64,000 nucleotides of DNA from an uncultured Victivallales bacterium (GTDB lineage Bacteria > Verrucomicrobiota > Lentisphaeria > Victivallales > UBA1829): assembly GCA_944390735.1 (NCBI GenBank), contig CALXRL010000059.1, positions 1-64,000 of the forward strand, given 5' to 3'. A model generated the notes under the pieces. It was not told the origin of the DNA and did not search any database. It saw only the letters and a program-made list of their open reading frames with translations. Each line of letters opens with the position of its first letter. Position 1 is the stretch's first letter. This document shows, in pieces, positions 7,287 through 15,677 of the stretch. Position numbers and translations under genes: made by a program.

Positions 7287-8777
7287 TTATGGAGTTCCCG
7301 CCGGGGTTCCTTTTATCGCAGAAGGTTTTGCCGCAGACGTTTTTTCCGCAGACGTTTGGACCGCGGTCCCGGACGATTCCCCGCAAAGCAGGAGCATTCC
7401 ATCCTTCAATTTTCCGGCACTGACCTTGACATACGCGCCCTGTTTGAGACGGAACAGCACCGGAACACGCGTCTGCTTTCCGTTTTCAAGCACGACCACA
7501 TGGAATCCGCTGTCATCCGGATCGCGGCGCAGCGCGGCAAGCGGCAGATAGAATCCTGCGGGGTCCGGATCCGGAAGAGGGGATAGAAGCACGGAAACCT
7601 GCTCGCCCGGACGGAACATCCGTCTCCGTGTCTGATAGACGACGCGGGCGCCATCCGTGACAGAATCCGGAACGGTGCCGGCAAGCACATCATCCACGCT
7701 CAGATTCGGATTTTTTTCAATGGCGCGCATTCGGTAGACGCCCCGGAAAATCTCCAGGTCCCGGAGAGTCACCCGCACCTTTTGCAGCGTGTTGATGCGC
7801 TGGAGTCTGGCGTTCCGGTCGGCGGCTTTGACATGTTTCAGTTTCCAGACGAACCAGCCGCCGGCATCCTGCTTCAATGCGCTCTCTTCGATCCAGAAGA
7901 GATTGGGATTCCATTGCAGCTTCTCCGCGGAAATGATGCTCAGATTGTCAATGACGGGCAGTTTTCGTTCCTCTTCCGTAAGGTCTCCGACCGGAAGGCG
8001 GGGATTTTCCACAAAACACTCCAGCATTCCCGTTTTCAGTCCGCGGCTGTCGAACCAGCCGGGAACCGGCGTGAGGGAATCCACCGGATAAACCAGCGCC
8101 TGCGTCGTCTGATCCAGCTGCTGCGTGATGTCCTCCGGCAGACGGATGGAAACCTTGATCGGGGAAATGGCACAGAGTTTCAGCACCCGGTGCGCCACAT
8201 CGACCGCCGCTCCCACCATCTGGTAGACCTCCACCACGATCCCGTTGAAGGGCGCATAGTAGTAGCAGGCATCCAGAACCCGTCTGCACCGTTCGACTTC
8301 CAGTTTGGCCTTCTGCCGGTCGATCAGCGCGGTTTCATAATTCAGCTGCGATTCCAGAAACTGCTTGGCGCTGACGGCTTTTTTCTCAAACAGCGTCTTG
8401 TCCCGCTGAAAGGCCTGCTCCTTTTCCGAAAGATTGACTTCCGCTTCCTTCTGTTTGATTTTGGCCAGTTTCAGATTGTTTTCCGGGATTTCCGTATCCT
8501 GCTTCGCCAGCAGACCGCCTTTTTGAACGACTTTGCCGCCGAGATCGAAAACATCGCTTTCGACATAGGTTCCGACCGGCGCCACATACGCCAGACGTCC
8601 TTTCTCCTCAAAAGAGACGACAACCGAGTTGGAATAGTCGATGGTTCCCGTGAACCGGAGCTGCGGACGGAACTCTTTCCGGACCTGGTAGGTTTCCGGC
8701 TTCGTCGCATCGGCGGAAAGTGCGGCTCCCGCGCCTGAAAGCAGAGCCGCAAGAAGGCAGATTTGGATGGATTTCAT
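7287..8777 (-). CDS. Periplasmic adaptor (membrane fusion) protein, HlyD/RND type
   Basis: 496 aa. An N-terminal signal peptide (MKSIQICLLAALLSGAGA) is followed by a lipoyl/barrel-sandwich half, a long alpha-helical hairpin (about 100-175, KQKEAEVNLSEKEQAF and neighbouring helices), a second lipoyl half (YAPFNGIVVEVYQMVGAAVD), and beta-barrel and membrane-proximal domains. It is longer than the usual 350-400 aa because of an insert after residue 230. Such adaptors bridge an inner-membrane pump and an outer-membrane channel. No RND, ABC or TolC partner gene is present nearby, so it is an orphan here. The start has GGGGGAAG upstream. Confidence 0.85.
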   Translation of the reverse strand: MKSIQICLLAALLSGAGAALSADATKPETYQVRKEFRPQLRFTGTIDYSNSVVVSFEEKGRLAYVAPVGTYVESDVFDLGGKVVQKGGLLAKQDTEIPENNLKLAKIKQKEAEVNLSEKEQAFQRDKTLFEKKAVSAKQFLESQLNYETALIDRQKAKLEVERCRRVLDACYYYAPFNGIVVEVYQMVGAAVDVAHRVLKLCAISPIKVSIRLPEDITQQLDQTTQALVYPVDSLTPVPGWFDSRGLKTGMLECFVENPRLPVGDLTEEERKLPVIDNLSIISAEKLQWNPNLFWIEESALKQDAGGWFVWKLKHVKAADRNARLQRINTLQKVRVTLRDLEIFRGVYRMRAIEKNPNLSVDDVLAGTVPDSVTDGARVVYQTRRRMFRPGEQVSVLLSPLPDPDPAGFYLPLAALRRDPDDSGFHVVVLENGKQTRVPVLFRLKQGAYVKVSAGKLKDGMLLLCGESSGTAVQTSAEKTSAAKPSAIKGTPAGTP

Positions 8778-8862
8778 ACTTCCCCCTGTTTTTCTTCACC
8801 TGTTTTGAAAACAATAACATGGATTCAGGAAAAATCAAGGGGAAGGCGGGATTCTCCTCGGC

Positions 8863-11800
8863 TTATTCCGTCAGAACGACGGCGTATTTGTCGGAGGATG
8901 CGAAATTCCGGTCATCACCGGCAAATGCCATTGCGGTCTTCCGGGGCGTCTTCGGCGAGTCGCAGTCGTTGATGGAAAAGTCGATCCCAAACGTTTTCTG
9001 CTTCGGAAGATCGAAGGAGCCCGTGATGCGGTAGCCGTCCGGGGTCCGTTCGGAATGGAACGTGAAGTTCGAAAGCTTCTTTTTCGAGTAGAATTCCGAA
9101 CGGCCGTCGGCGCTCATGACCGCCTGAATGCGTTCCGGAGCTCCCCCGAGGTTCTGGTCGAGGAACAGTTCCACGCTGTCGTAGGCGTAGAGCGATTTCG
9201 CGTTCGGGGGAGCCGTGACGACGGCATCGTCCTTCACCTCAAGAACAAATTGAAGTTTCCCCTTTGCCGCGGAGAGCGTCAGATCCGCGGAAAGATCCCG
9301 CTTCCCGTTCCAGAGACAGCGCGTGACAACGCGGTTCTGGTCGTCGCGGATCTCCTTGCCGATGTGAAGCTGTTCCTTTCCGCCGATGGTTCCATGGAAG
9401 AGTTTCCCCTTGCGCAGATCCATGGTGATCCGCGGATTCAGCGTCGTTTCCAGAATGGAGGAGTAGGCGATTCCGCCGGTGTACCGGACTCCCAGTTCCA
9501 GTTTTGCCGGCGCTTCCGGAACCCGGATTCCGATCCGTTTCGAGGCGCGCGGCGCAAGAACGACACGTTCGGAAGCCAGCGCTTTCCCGTCCCCGGAAAG
9601 ATGAAGGGCGGCATCCACCTGTTTATCCGCCGGATTCACAAGCTCGAACTCCAGCGTGACCGGCGTGCCTTTGGCGTAGAACGGACGGGGAAGAAGGCGG
9701 ATCATGCGTTCCGGAGTCATCGGAGCGGAGCTGGAAAACAGCGTCGGAAGAGTTCCGATCCGTCCTGCTCTGGTGTCGCGCGTCAGAACGTTGCCCCAGA
9801 GATCGGAGCTCTGCACAGGCGATTTCCCGTGGCGGAACGTGAGAAGCTCCGTGCCGGAAATCGTCCAGGCGTACAGACAGAAGGTCCCGTCCGCCTTCTT
9901 GAACTGATAGGCCCGGAGATTCTGACCGAGATCAAAATCCCGGTCGAATTTCGCGCCGGAAAGCTCGTTGACCATATTCACATAGGCGGCAAACGCGGGA
10001 TACGGCGAGTAGTCCGAACGGACCAGCCCGCATTCGTCGCCGACGACAATGTACCAGTAGTTGCGCGAGATGCCCGAGGCAAGCGACTGCACATACCACT
10101 GCACCGCCCGGGCGGCGTGATCCTCCATGGAGATCACATTTTCCACGCCCCATCCGCCGGGTCGCCCGGGGGTTCCCGTGACAAATCCGGTCTCGCTGTT
10201 CCAGATCGGCTTGGCCGACTCCCCGACCGTGGCAAGATACTTCTTCATTTCCTTCATATCCGAATAGTGCCAGTCCCAGGACTGCCCCGCGAACCCGCTG
10301 GAATAACGGTGAATGTCGACCACATCATAACTGGACTGGGGATTCAGCGCGTAAAATTCGGCGGCGCCCCAGGCGTTGTCGGTGGGTTTGTGGGAGGTTC
10401 TGTTCCGGTAATCCCCGGTCAGTGCGGCGCAGAAGCCTCCGAGCCCGACCGTGATCTTCGGATCCACCTCCTTCAGCGCCTTGTAACTGACTTTCAGCTG
10501 ATCCACATAGGCTTTCGGGTCAAACGGCTGAAAATAACCCGGTGTTTCCGGTTCATTCCAGATCTGATACTCGTGGACGCGGCCCTTGTAGCGTCCGGCC
10601 ACGGTTTTCAGGTGTCTGCTCCATTCCGTCAGAGGCGGATAGTTTCCTTCGACGGTATTGCGGGTCGAGGGAATGCCCGTCTGGTAATCCCATTTTCCGC
10701 CGGTGAGAATCACATACAGATTGATCCGGTTTTTCTCCGCCTCCCGGACGATCTTGTCGAGTCCCTCAAAATGGTATTTCCGATTCCGGTCCTGAATGGA
10801 GTCCCACGGCAGCCAGAAACGGAAATGCGTGATTCCCGCTTCGGCAAGAAATTTCATGAAATGTTCGATCTCTCCCGGCGTCTGTTTCTCCGGCGCGGCG
10901 GGAAGGCCCTGGCAGCCGGCGAACGGCGAAGCCAGTCCCGCCGTGCGTTTCGCCTTCTCCGGAACGATTACAAAGGAGTGCTGAAACCGGTAGTCGCCGA
11001 TGACAGCTTCCAGTTCATAATATCCGAACTTCAGGTCGGCCGGCAGACGAAGAGTGAATGTTTTGCCGGAGCGTTCGGGTTTCAGCGGAGTCCGGATCTG
11101 TTTTCCGTCGACTCCGGTCAGGGTGACTGCCGGAAGTGTGTTTTGCGGAAGATCGCCCTCCACGGCAAGTTCCAGTTTATGCGGACCCTTCCCATACCGC
11201 CAGGACGACCCGTTCAGTTTCAGTTCAAAAGGGCGTTTGCAGATCTCCAGGCGGAAGGATTCGATCTCGCCGGGCAGTTCGCTGAGTCCCTTGTCTTCCG
11301 CGCCGATCCAGAAGACCTGGTTCTTCGGCCAGCGGAAGGGGGCCTTCGTCTTGGTTTCGCCGAGCTTGGCGCCGTTCAGAAAATGGATCAGCCGATCCGG
11401 AGCGGCTACCAGCGTGGATGCGACACTCTCGCCTGCGGCGGTCCGGAAATTCTGCCGCTGAATCTGGGCGGTGGAGGCGGGGACTTTGCCGATGATCCGC
11501 GCAAAGTAGCTTTGGCCCTGCCAGAGATTCAATCCCAGGGAGTTCGGCGTCTGTCCGTGCATACAGCGGCCGGTCTGGAAAATGCCGACCGTCTTCCGGT
11601 CCGGTTCCCCGCTGTAATGAAATTTGACCCGGACGACGTAGATCAGATCCTCCCGGTCGCAGAAGCGTTCCGGCAGACGAAACGAGGCCGGAAGTCTTCC
11701 GTTTTTCATGTCCACCGCCGGAAGCGTTTCTCCGTCGCCTTTCAGACTCGGCTTCCCGTTTGCATCCCGGACAAGATCATATCCGGCAATCGTTTTGAGC

Positions 11801-12348
11801 GATTTGAGATATTCCGTATCCTCTTTCGCGCCGGCCTCCTTCTTTTCCCGGACTTGCAGATCCGAGAGAATCACCGATTTCAGCGTCAGGGTTCCCACCC
11901 GTTCCTGGACGCGGATCTGAATGTTGATCCGGTTCGCCCCCTCCGGAGCGGGCGCTGTTTCGAGCGTGCGTTCGACCCAGTTCGCGCTCTCCTTGAGAAT
12001 GAAATACTCGTTTTTGATTCCCTGTCCGTGGTTGTTCAGCCAGACGATGAAGATCCATGCGCCGCGGTCCCGGCTCGAATTGGCCAGATTGCTGCGGTAG
12101 ACCAGCTTCAGCTGTTTGCGTTCCCCCGGTTTCAGAAATCCTGTGTAGCTCAGAAGAGAGGATCCCTTTGTATCCGTTTTGGTCAGAGAGAGCACCGCCT
12201 CCCCGAAGGGGCCTGTGCCGACGGATCCTCCGCGCATGGTCCATTCGGAGGAGGTCCCCCCTTTGACCACACCCGAGAAGGGGAGCGGAGCGGCAATGGC
12301 GGCGCTTAGACAAAAAAAGGAGAGTCCGGAAAGCAGAAATGATTTCAT
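8863..12348 (-). CDS. Secreted multidomain glycoside hydrolase (clan GH-A) with C-terminal CBM9-like domain
   Basis: 1161 aa with a signal peptide (MKSFLLSGLSFFCLSAAIA). Residues about 25-165 look like a carbohydrate-binding jelly roll and about 175-390 like a LamG-type domain. The catalytic TIM barrel spans about 470-800, with the acid/base Glu599 in WNEP (597-600) and the likely nucleophile Glu719 in WNSETGF (716-722). After beta domains, the last about 200 residues (DDAVVTAPPNAKSLYAYDSV, ELFLDQN) match the CBM9 pattern. The GH-A motifs resemble GH39/GH5-like enzymes, but the family is not certain. The gene lies 52 nt downstream of a pseudopilin gene on the same strand, behind a shared promoter at about 13270. 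Confidence 0.88.
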   Translation of the reverse strand: MKSFLLSGLSFFCLSAAIAAPLPFSGVVKGGTSSEWTMRGGSVGTGPFGEAVLSLTKTDTKGSSLLSYTGFLKPGERKQLKLVYRSNLANSSRDRGAWIFIVWLNNHGQGIKNEYFILKESANWVERTLETAPAPEGANRINIQIRVQERVGTLTLKSVILSDLQVREKKEAGAKEDTEYLKSLKTIAGYDLVRDANGKPSLKGDGETLPAVDMKNGRLPASFRLPERFCDREDLIYVVRVKFHYSGEPDRKTVGIFQTGRCMHGQTPNSLGLNLWQGQSYFARIIGKVPASTAQIQRQNFRTAAGESVASTLVAAPDRLIHFLNGAKLGETKTKAPFRWPKNQVFWIGAEDKGLSELPGEIESFRLEICKRPFELKLNGSSWRYGKGPHKLELAVEGDLPQNTLPAVTLTGVDGKQIRTPLKPERSGKTFTLRLPADLKFGYYELEAVIGDYRFQHSFVIVPEKAKRTAGLASPFAGCQGLPAAPEKQTPGEIEHFMKFLAEAGITHFRFWLPWDSIQDRNRKYHFEGLDKIVREAEKNRINLYVILTGGKWDYQTGIPSTRNTVEGNYPPLTEWSRHLKTVAGRYKGRVHEYQIWNEPETPGYFQPFDPKAYVDQLKVSYKALKEVDPKITVGLGGFCAALTGDYRNRTSHKPTDNAWGAAEFYALNPQSSYDVVDIHRYSSGFAGQSWDWHYSDMKEMKKYLATVGESAKPIWNSETGFVTGTPGRPGGWGVENVISMEDHAARAVQWYVQSLASGISRNYWYIVVGDECGLVRSDYSPYPAFAAYVNMVNELSGAKFDRDFDLGQNLRAYQFKKADGTFCLYAWTISGTELLTFRHGKSPVQSSDLWGNVLTRDTRAGRIGTLPTLFSSSAPMTPERMIRLLPRPFYAKGTPVTLEFELVNPADKQVDAALHLSGDGKALASERVVLAPRASKRIGIRVPEAPAKLELGVRYTGGIAYSSILETTLNPRITMDLRKGKLFHGTIGGKEQLHIGKEIRDDQNRVVTRCLWNGKRDLSADLTLSAAKGKLQFVLEVKDDAVVTAPPNAKSLYAYDSVELFLDQNLGGAPERIQAVMSADGRSEFYSKKKLSNFTFHSERTPDGYRITGSFDLPKQKTFGIDFSINDCDSPKTPRKTAMAFAGDDRNFASSDKYAVVLTE

Positions 12349-12400
12349 TGTTGCACCTTGATTCTGTTGAGTTGACTCGGAAAAAACGGAAGGTTTGACT

Positions 12401-13198
12401 TTACAAACCGGTTGCGTTTCTCATTTTGGCTGCCCAGTCCTCGGTATTGTGCTTGCCGTCGCTCCAGAAGAAGGTGGAAGCGCAGTTGGTGGCAAGATCG
12501 CCGAAGCCCATGAGTTCCCAGTTCGGATTGTACATGGTCGGGATTCTGTGCATGGTTCTGGTTTCCGCGTGTCCGTCGAGGAAGGCGACGTTGGTTTTTT
12601 CGGCGTGCCGGAAATAGACGCATCGTCCGACTTCGTTGTTGCTGCCGGAGGGCGGCCATTTCCAGTTGGGGTCGCTGCGGTAGCCCACATTCTCGCAGAC
12701 AAGCATGTTGCGGCTGGGCATCTTGCAGCCCTTGACTCCCCGGGTGATCCTGCGATTGGTCGCGCTGGAGGTGTCCACACTCATCAGGATGTTGTTGAAG
12801 GCATAGCTGGAAACGAAGTCGGTTCCGGAACTCTCCTCCGGACAGATGTAGAAGACATTGGGAATCCGCTGTTTGGCAATGTTGTTGTCCGTCTTGTTCT
12901 CTTCATTGAATTTCCCGTCGTAGAAGAGGGGGATGTCCCGTCCGAGGAACGCATTTCCGTCCCACTGGCCTCCTCCGGCAAAATCCTGCAAGGCAAGATA
13001 GTAGTTGGGAATGGCACCGTCAAATTCATTGTTGTACTGAATTCCGAGCGCTCCCATCTGCTTCACGTTGCTCAGGCAGGAGATGGTCCTGGCTTTGGCT
13101 CTTGCGGAATTCAGCGCGGGAAGCAGAAGAGCGGCAAGAATGGAAATGATCGTAATTACGACGAGGAGCTCTATCAATGTGAAATTTCTCTTTTTCAT
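12401..13198 (-). CDS. H-X9-DG pseudopilin (prepilin-type N-terminal domain)
   Basis: 265 aa. The N-terminus [19 protein letters not shown] is a class III prepilin signal with Glu at +5 of the mature form. It has Asn, not Gly, at -1. It continues into the conserved helix ending [12 protein letters not shown] and a Cys. The C-terminal part has the H-X9-DG motif (H in [11 protein letters not shown] in FLDGH), typical of PVC-group pseudopilins. It is first in a two-gene unit with the secreted hydrolase and divergent from a GntR-type regulator. Its role could be in a type II-like secretion pseudopilus or a surface fibre; that is inference. Confidence 0.92.
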   Translation of the reverse strand: MKKRNFTLIELLVVITIISILAALLLPALNSARAKARTISCLSNVKQMGALGIQYNNEFDGAIPNYYLALQDFAGGGQWDGNAFLGRDIPLFYDGKFNEENKTDNNIAKQRIPNVFYICPEESSGTDFVSSYAFNNILMSVDTSSATNRRITRGVKGCKMPSRNMLVCENVGYRSDPNWKWPPSGSNNEVGRCVYFRHAEKTNVAFLDGHAETRTMHRIPTMYNPNWELMGFGDLATNCASTFFWSDGKHNTEDWAAKMRNATGL

Positions 13199-13265
13199 TC
13201 TTCTTCTCCGGAAGATCCCTTTCGGGACTTCATTTTTCTAAAAAAATGGTTTTTCAGTATATTTA

Positions 13266-13294
13266 ATTATAGATCATTTTAATGTTTTTGTTAA
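13266..13294 (-). promoter_or_regulatory. Sigma-70-type promoter of the pseudopilin-hydrolase unit
   Basis: On the minus strand TTAACA (13294-13289) is separated by 17 nt from TATAAT (13271-13266). It lies in an AT-rich divergent intergenic region (13199-13388), about 70 nt upstream of the pseudopilin start. Confidence 0.65.
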
Positions 13295-13388
13295 TAGGCG
13301 TGCGCAATTTTTTTCAAATAAATCGTTTTTTCTTTTGCTATTTTTCAAACCGTGGATTACAGTAAAAACAGGAACGGGCGGAGAAACC

Positions 13389-14435
13389 ATGGCAAAGATC
13401 AAAAACGAATCATCCTCTTACTGGAACGCGCTGACGCAGCTGATTGCGATTATCAAGACGGAATATCCGGCGGGGGGCAAGCTGCCTCCGGCGCCGGAGA
13501 TGAGCCGCCGGCTGAATGTGTCGCGCATGACCTACGGAAAGGCGCTGAAAACGGTCTGCACCCATGGACTTGCCTCCGCTTCCCGCGGACGGGGGGGAAC
13601 GCTGATTCCTCCGCCGATCCGGAGCGGCAAGAAAATCGGACTGATCCTTCTGGATGCCGCCGAGTCCCCGTTCGTCTCCCATGTGGAGGAGTTTGCCGCG
13701 TGTCTGAGGGAGCTGCGGTCGCAGCAGTTTCAGCAGCACATCATTCAGAGCAGCCAGATGGAGAAGCTGTATGAAAAACTGGTCATTTACAACATCAGCG
13801 GAGTGATCGCCTTCGATCCGGCGCAGAAGCTCATCGAGGAACTCTCCCGCATATCCGAAACCTACGCCTTTCCCGTGCTGGTCACCGCCTTCCGGGACTA
13901 CCGGCAGGAAAAGGAATGCCGGGACCGGGGACTGCCCGTGGTTCAGCATGATCTCCGAAGAGAGTGTGAAGCCATTGTGGATTTTCTGGTTGCCCGCGGA
14001 TATCGGAATCCCATGCTCATTGACGGATATTTCGGATTCGTCAATGTCATGCTGAATTCGCATCTCTCCAAATTCGGACTCGCGATGCCGGAGGAGAACT
14101 GTCTTCTGCCCCGGCAGATCTCCTCCCAGCTTCTGAAACGGATCCGGAAACGGAAGATTGATGTGCTGATCGTGGAGGGCGGATTCCGCGTCTACCACAT
14201 CGTGTTTGACCTTCTGATGCAGCTTCCGGAGAATCGGCGGCCGGCGGTGCTGCTGCGCGATTCGCCGGATTTCGTGCCCGGCTGGCAGGAGCTCTATCCG
14301 GAGATCCGGGTCCTGGGAAGAATGAGGTACGACCTGGAGGCGCTCGGATCCGCGGCCGCATCCGACATGGCGGATGCGCTGGAGAAGGGGACTGTGCCCC
14401 GAACCGTTTTTCTTCACAACTTCAGCATCGTCTGA
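13389..14435 (+). CDS. GntR-family regulator with LacI/periplasmic-binding-like sensor domain
   Basis: 348 aa. The N-terminal winged helix-turn-helix (about 5-75: KLPPAPEMSRRLNVSRMTYG) is followed by a LacI-type sugar-binding domain (IGLILLDAAESPFV, ISGVIAFDPAQ, and later YRNPMLIDGYFGF). The ATG at 13389 is chosen because GGCGGAGAAACC precedes it and family members start a few residues before the first helix; an in-frame ATG at 13335 would add 18 atypical residues. It is divergent from the pseudopilin-hydrolase unit, which it probably controls in response to an oligosaccharide. Confidence 0.88.
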   Translation: MAKIKNESSSYWNALTQLIAIIKTEYPAGGKLPPAPEMSRRLNVSRMTYGKALKTVCTHGLASASRGRGGTLIPPPIRSGKKIGLILLDAAESPFVSHVEEFAACLRELRSQQFQQHIIQSSQMEKLYEKLVIYNISGVIAFDPAQKLIEELSRISETYAFPVLVTAFRDYRQEKECRDRGLPVVQHDLRRECEAIVDFLVARGYRNPMLIDGYFGFVNVMLNSHLSKFGLAMPEENCLLPRQISSQLLKRIRKRKIDVLIVEGGFRVYHIVFDLLMQLPENRRPAVLLRDSPDFVPGWQELYPEIRVLGRMRYDLEALGSAAASDMADALEKGTVPRTVFLHNFSIV

Positions 14436-14518
14436 AAGATTCTCTTTTTTCCGGAACGCCGCAAGGGACGGGCTCCCCTTTTTTCTCTCTTTTTCCGGAT
14501 TTCGCGGAAAGAGGGGGA

Positions 14519-14575
14519 TTGACAAAAGCCGTTTTATATGGTATAATGTAGAAAAGCAGTATAATACGGTATAAT
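14519..14575 (+). promoter_or_regulatory. Perfect consensus promoter overlapped by three TATAAT repeats
   Basis: TTGACA (14519-14524), 17 nt, then TATAAT (14542-14547) with an extended TG at 14539-14540: every consensus position is matched. Two further TATAAT copies follow at 14560-14565 and 14570-14575 within the predicted start region. The repeats may be operator half-sites (GTATAATAC is nearly palindromic) for autoregulation by the downstream GntR protein. The leader would be only about 25 nt with no Shine-Dalgarno sequence. Confidence 0.75.
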
Positions 14576-14578
14576 AGA

Positions 14579-15622
14579 ATGATAGCCCTCAAACGCAACG
14601 ACACATTGTATCAGCAGATCGCGACCTATTTTGAGACGGAGATCCGGGAAGGCCGTCTTCGTCCGGGCGTGAAGCTGCCGCCGACGACGGAACTTTCCAG
14701 ACAGTTCGGGGTCAATCCGGACACGATCCAGCAAAGTCTGCGCATTCTGATGAAGCAGGGATTGATCAGCCGTGCTCCGAAACGGGGAACCTTTGTCCGG
14801 GAAGCCTACCATGGCAACACCGTCGGTATTGTGTTCGGCAAGGAGATTTTCAAGGATAACAATCTTGCCTTCTTCCCTGTGTTCCTCAGCGAGCTGATCC
14901 AGTATGCGGAGAGCAGGGGGTGGAAGACGAAAATCTTTATGACGGTCCGCGAGGGGCAAGCGGATACCGCCTTGTATGAACTGCGCAAGGCCGTCGACAG
15001 CGGCGAGCTCGGAGGGGTGATTGACTTCTGTTCGAGTTTTGCGGCGAAGGATTATCTCGAAAACGTCTGTCCGATCGCCCATGCGAACGCGGTGGTGCAT
15101 GACCATCTCCAGCTTCTTTCACTCGGGCTGGAATATCTGCTGGAACGGGGATACAGCAATATCCGGATCTATGCGAATTCCGGCAGTAAAACCGTCTATA
15201 CCCAGACGAAACCGGAGCTGGATGAGCTGATCGCTTCTTATCAGAAAAAATATCACCTTCCGCCGGAGAGCATCGGGTATTATGTGATGCGTCCTCTTCA
15301 GCTGTACGGCTATGTCAAGTTCAAGCAGGAGTGGCAGCGGGGGGTGCGTCCGCGGGCGGTTCTGCTCTGCAACGACTGTATTTTCCGCGGAGTCTGGTAT
15401 GCCGCCATGGAGCTGGGAATCCGGGTTCCGGAGGAGCTGGCCGTCATCACGCATATGAACCGGGGGCGGGAACCTTTGACTCATCTGCCGCTGACCACTC
15501 TGGAGGTCGCACCCTTCGACTTCGCCCGGGAGACGTTCGATGATCTGGAAGCGCGCATCCGCGGGACAAAACGTTTGCCGCGGAAAGTCACCGCGGTGAT
15601 CCGGGAAGGGAAAACATGCTGA
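14579..15622 (+). CDS. GntR-family regulator with LacI-like sensor domain
   Basis: 347 aa. The winged helix-turn-helix covers about 5-75 (LYQQIATYFETEIREGRLR; LPPTTELSRQFGVNPDTIQQ). The effector domain is LacI-like (VGIVFGKEIFKDNN, PRAVLLCNDCIFRGVWYA, then LAVITHMNRG). The architecture matches AraR-type GntR/LacI chimeras. It is the first gene of a plus-strand run (15678-24047) holding an uncharacterised barrel protein, a pseudopilin, a LamG protein and two GH71-like proteins, and is probably their local regulator. It starts at a promoter with full consensus and repeated TATAAT boxes. Confidence 0.88.
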   Translation: MIALKRNDTLYQQIATYFETEIREGRLRPGVKLPPTTELSRQFGVNPDTIQQSLRILMKQGLISRAPKRGTFVREAYHGNTVGIVFGKEIFKDNNLAFFPVFLSELIQYAESRGWKTKIFMTVREGQADTALYELRKAVDSGELGGVIDFCSSFAAKDYLENVCPIAHANAVVHDHLQLLSLGLEYLLERGYSNIRIYANSGSKTVYTQTKPELDELIASYQKKYHLPPESIGYYVMRPLQLYGYVKFKQEWQRGVRPRAVLLCNDCIFRGVWYAAMELGIRVPEELAVITHMNRGREPLTHLPLTTLEVAPFDFARETFDDLEARIRGTKRLPRKVTAVIREGKTC

Positions 15623-15677
15623 AAACCAGGTACATTTCATTGAAAACGATCAAATTACAGAACGTTATGGAAGAAAT

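Noticed and set aside
9055..12309. A 1084-codon open frame on the plus strand opposite the GH gene
   Set aside because: Mirror of the 8863-12348 hydrolase gene, with no family pattern, no RBS and unnatural Arg/Phe/Pro composition. It is a product of GC-rich codon use.
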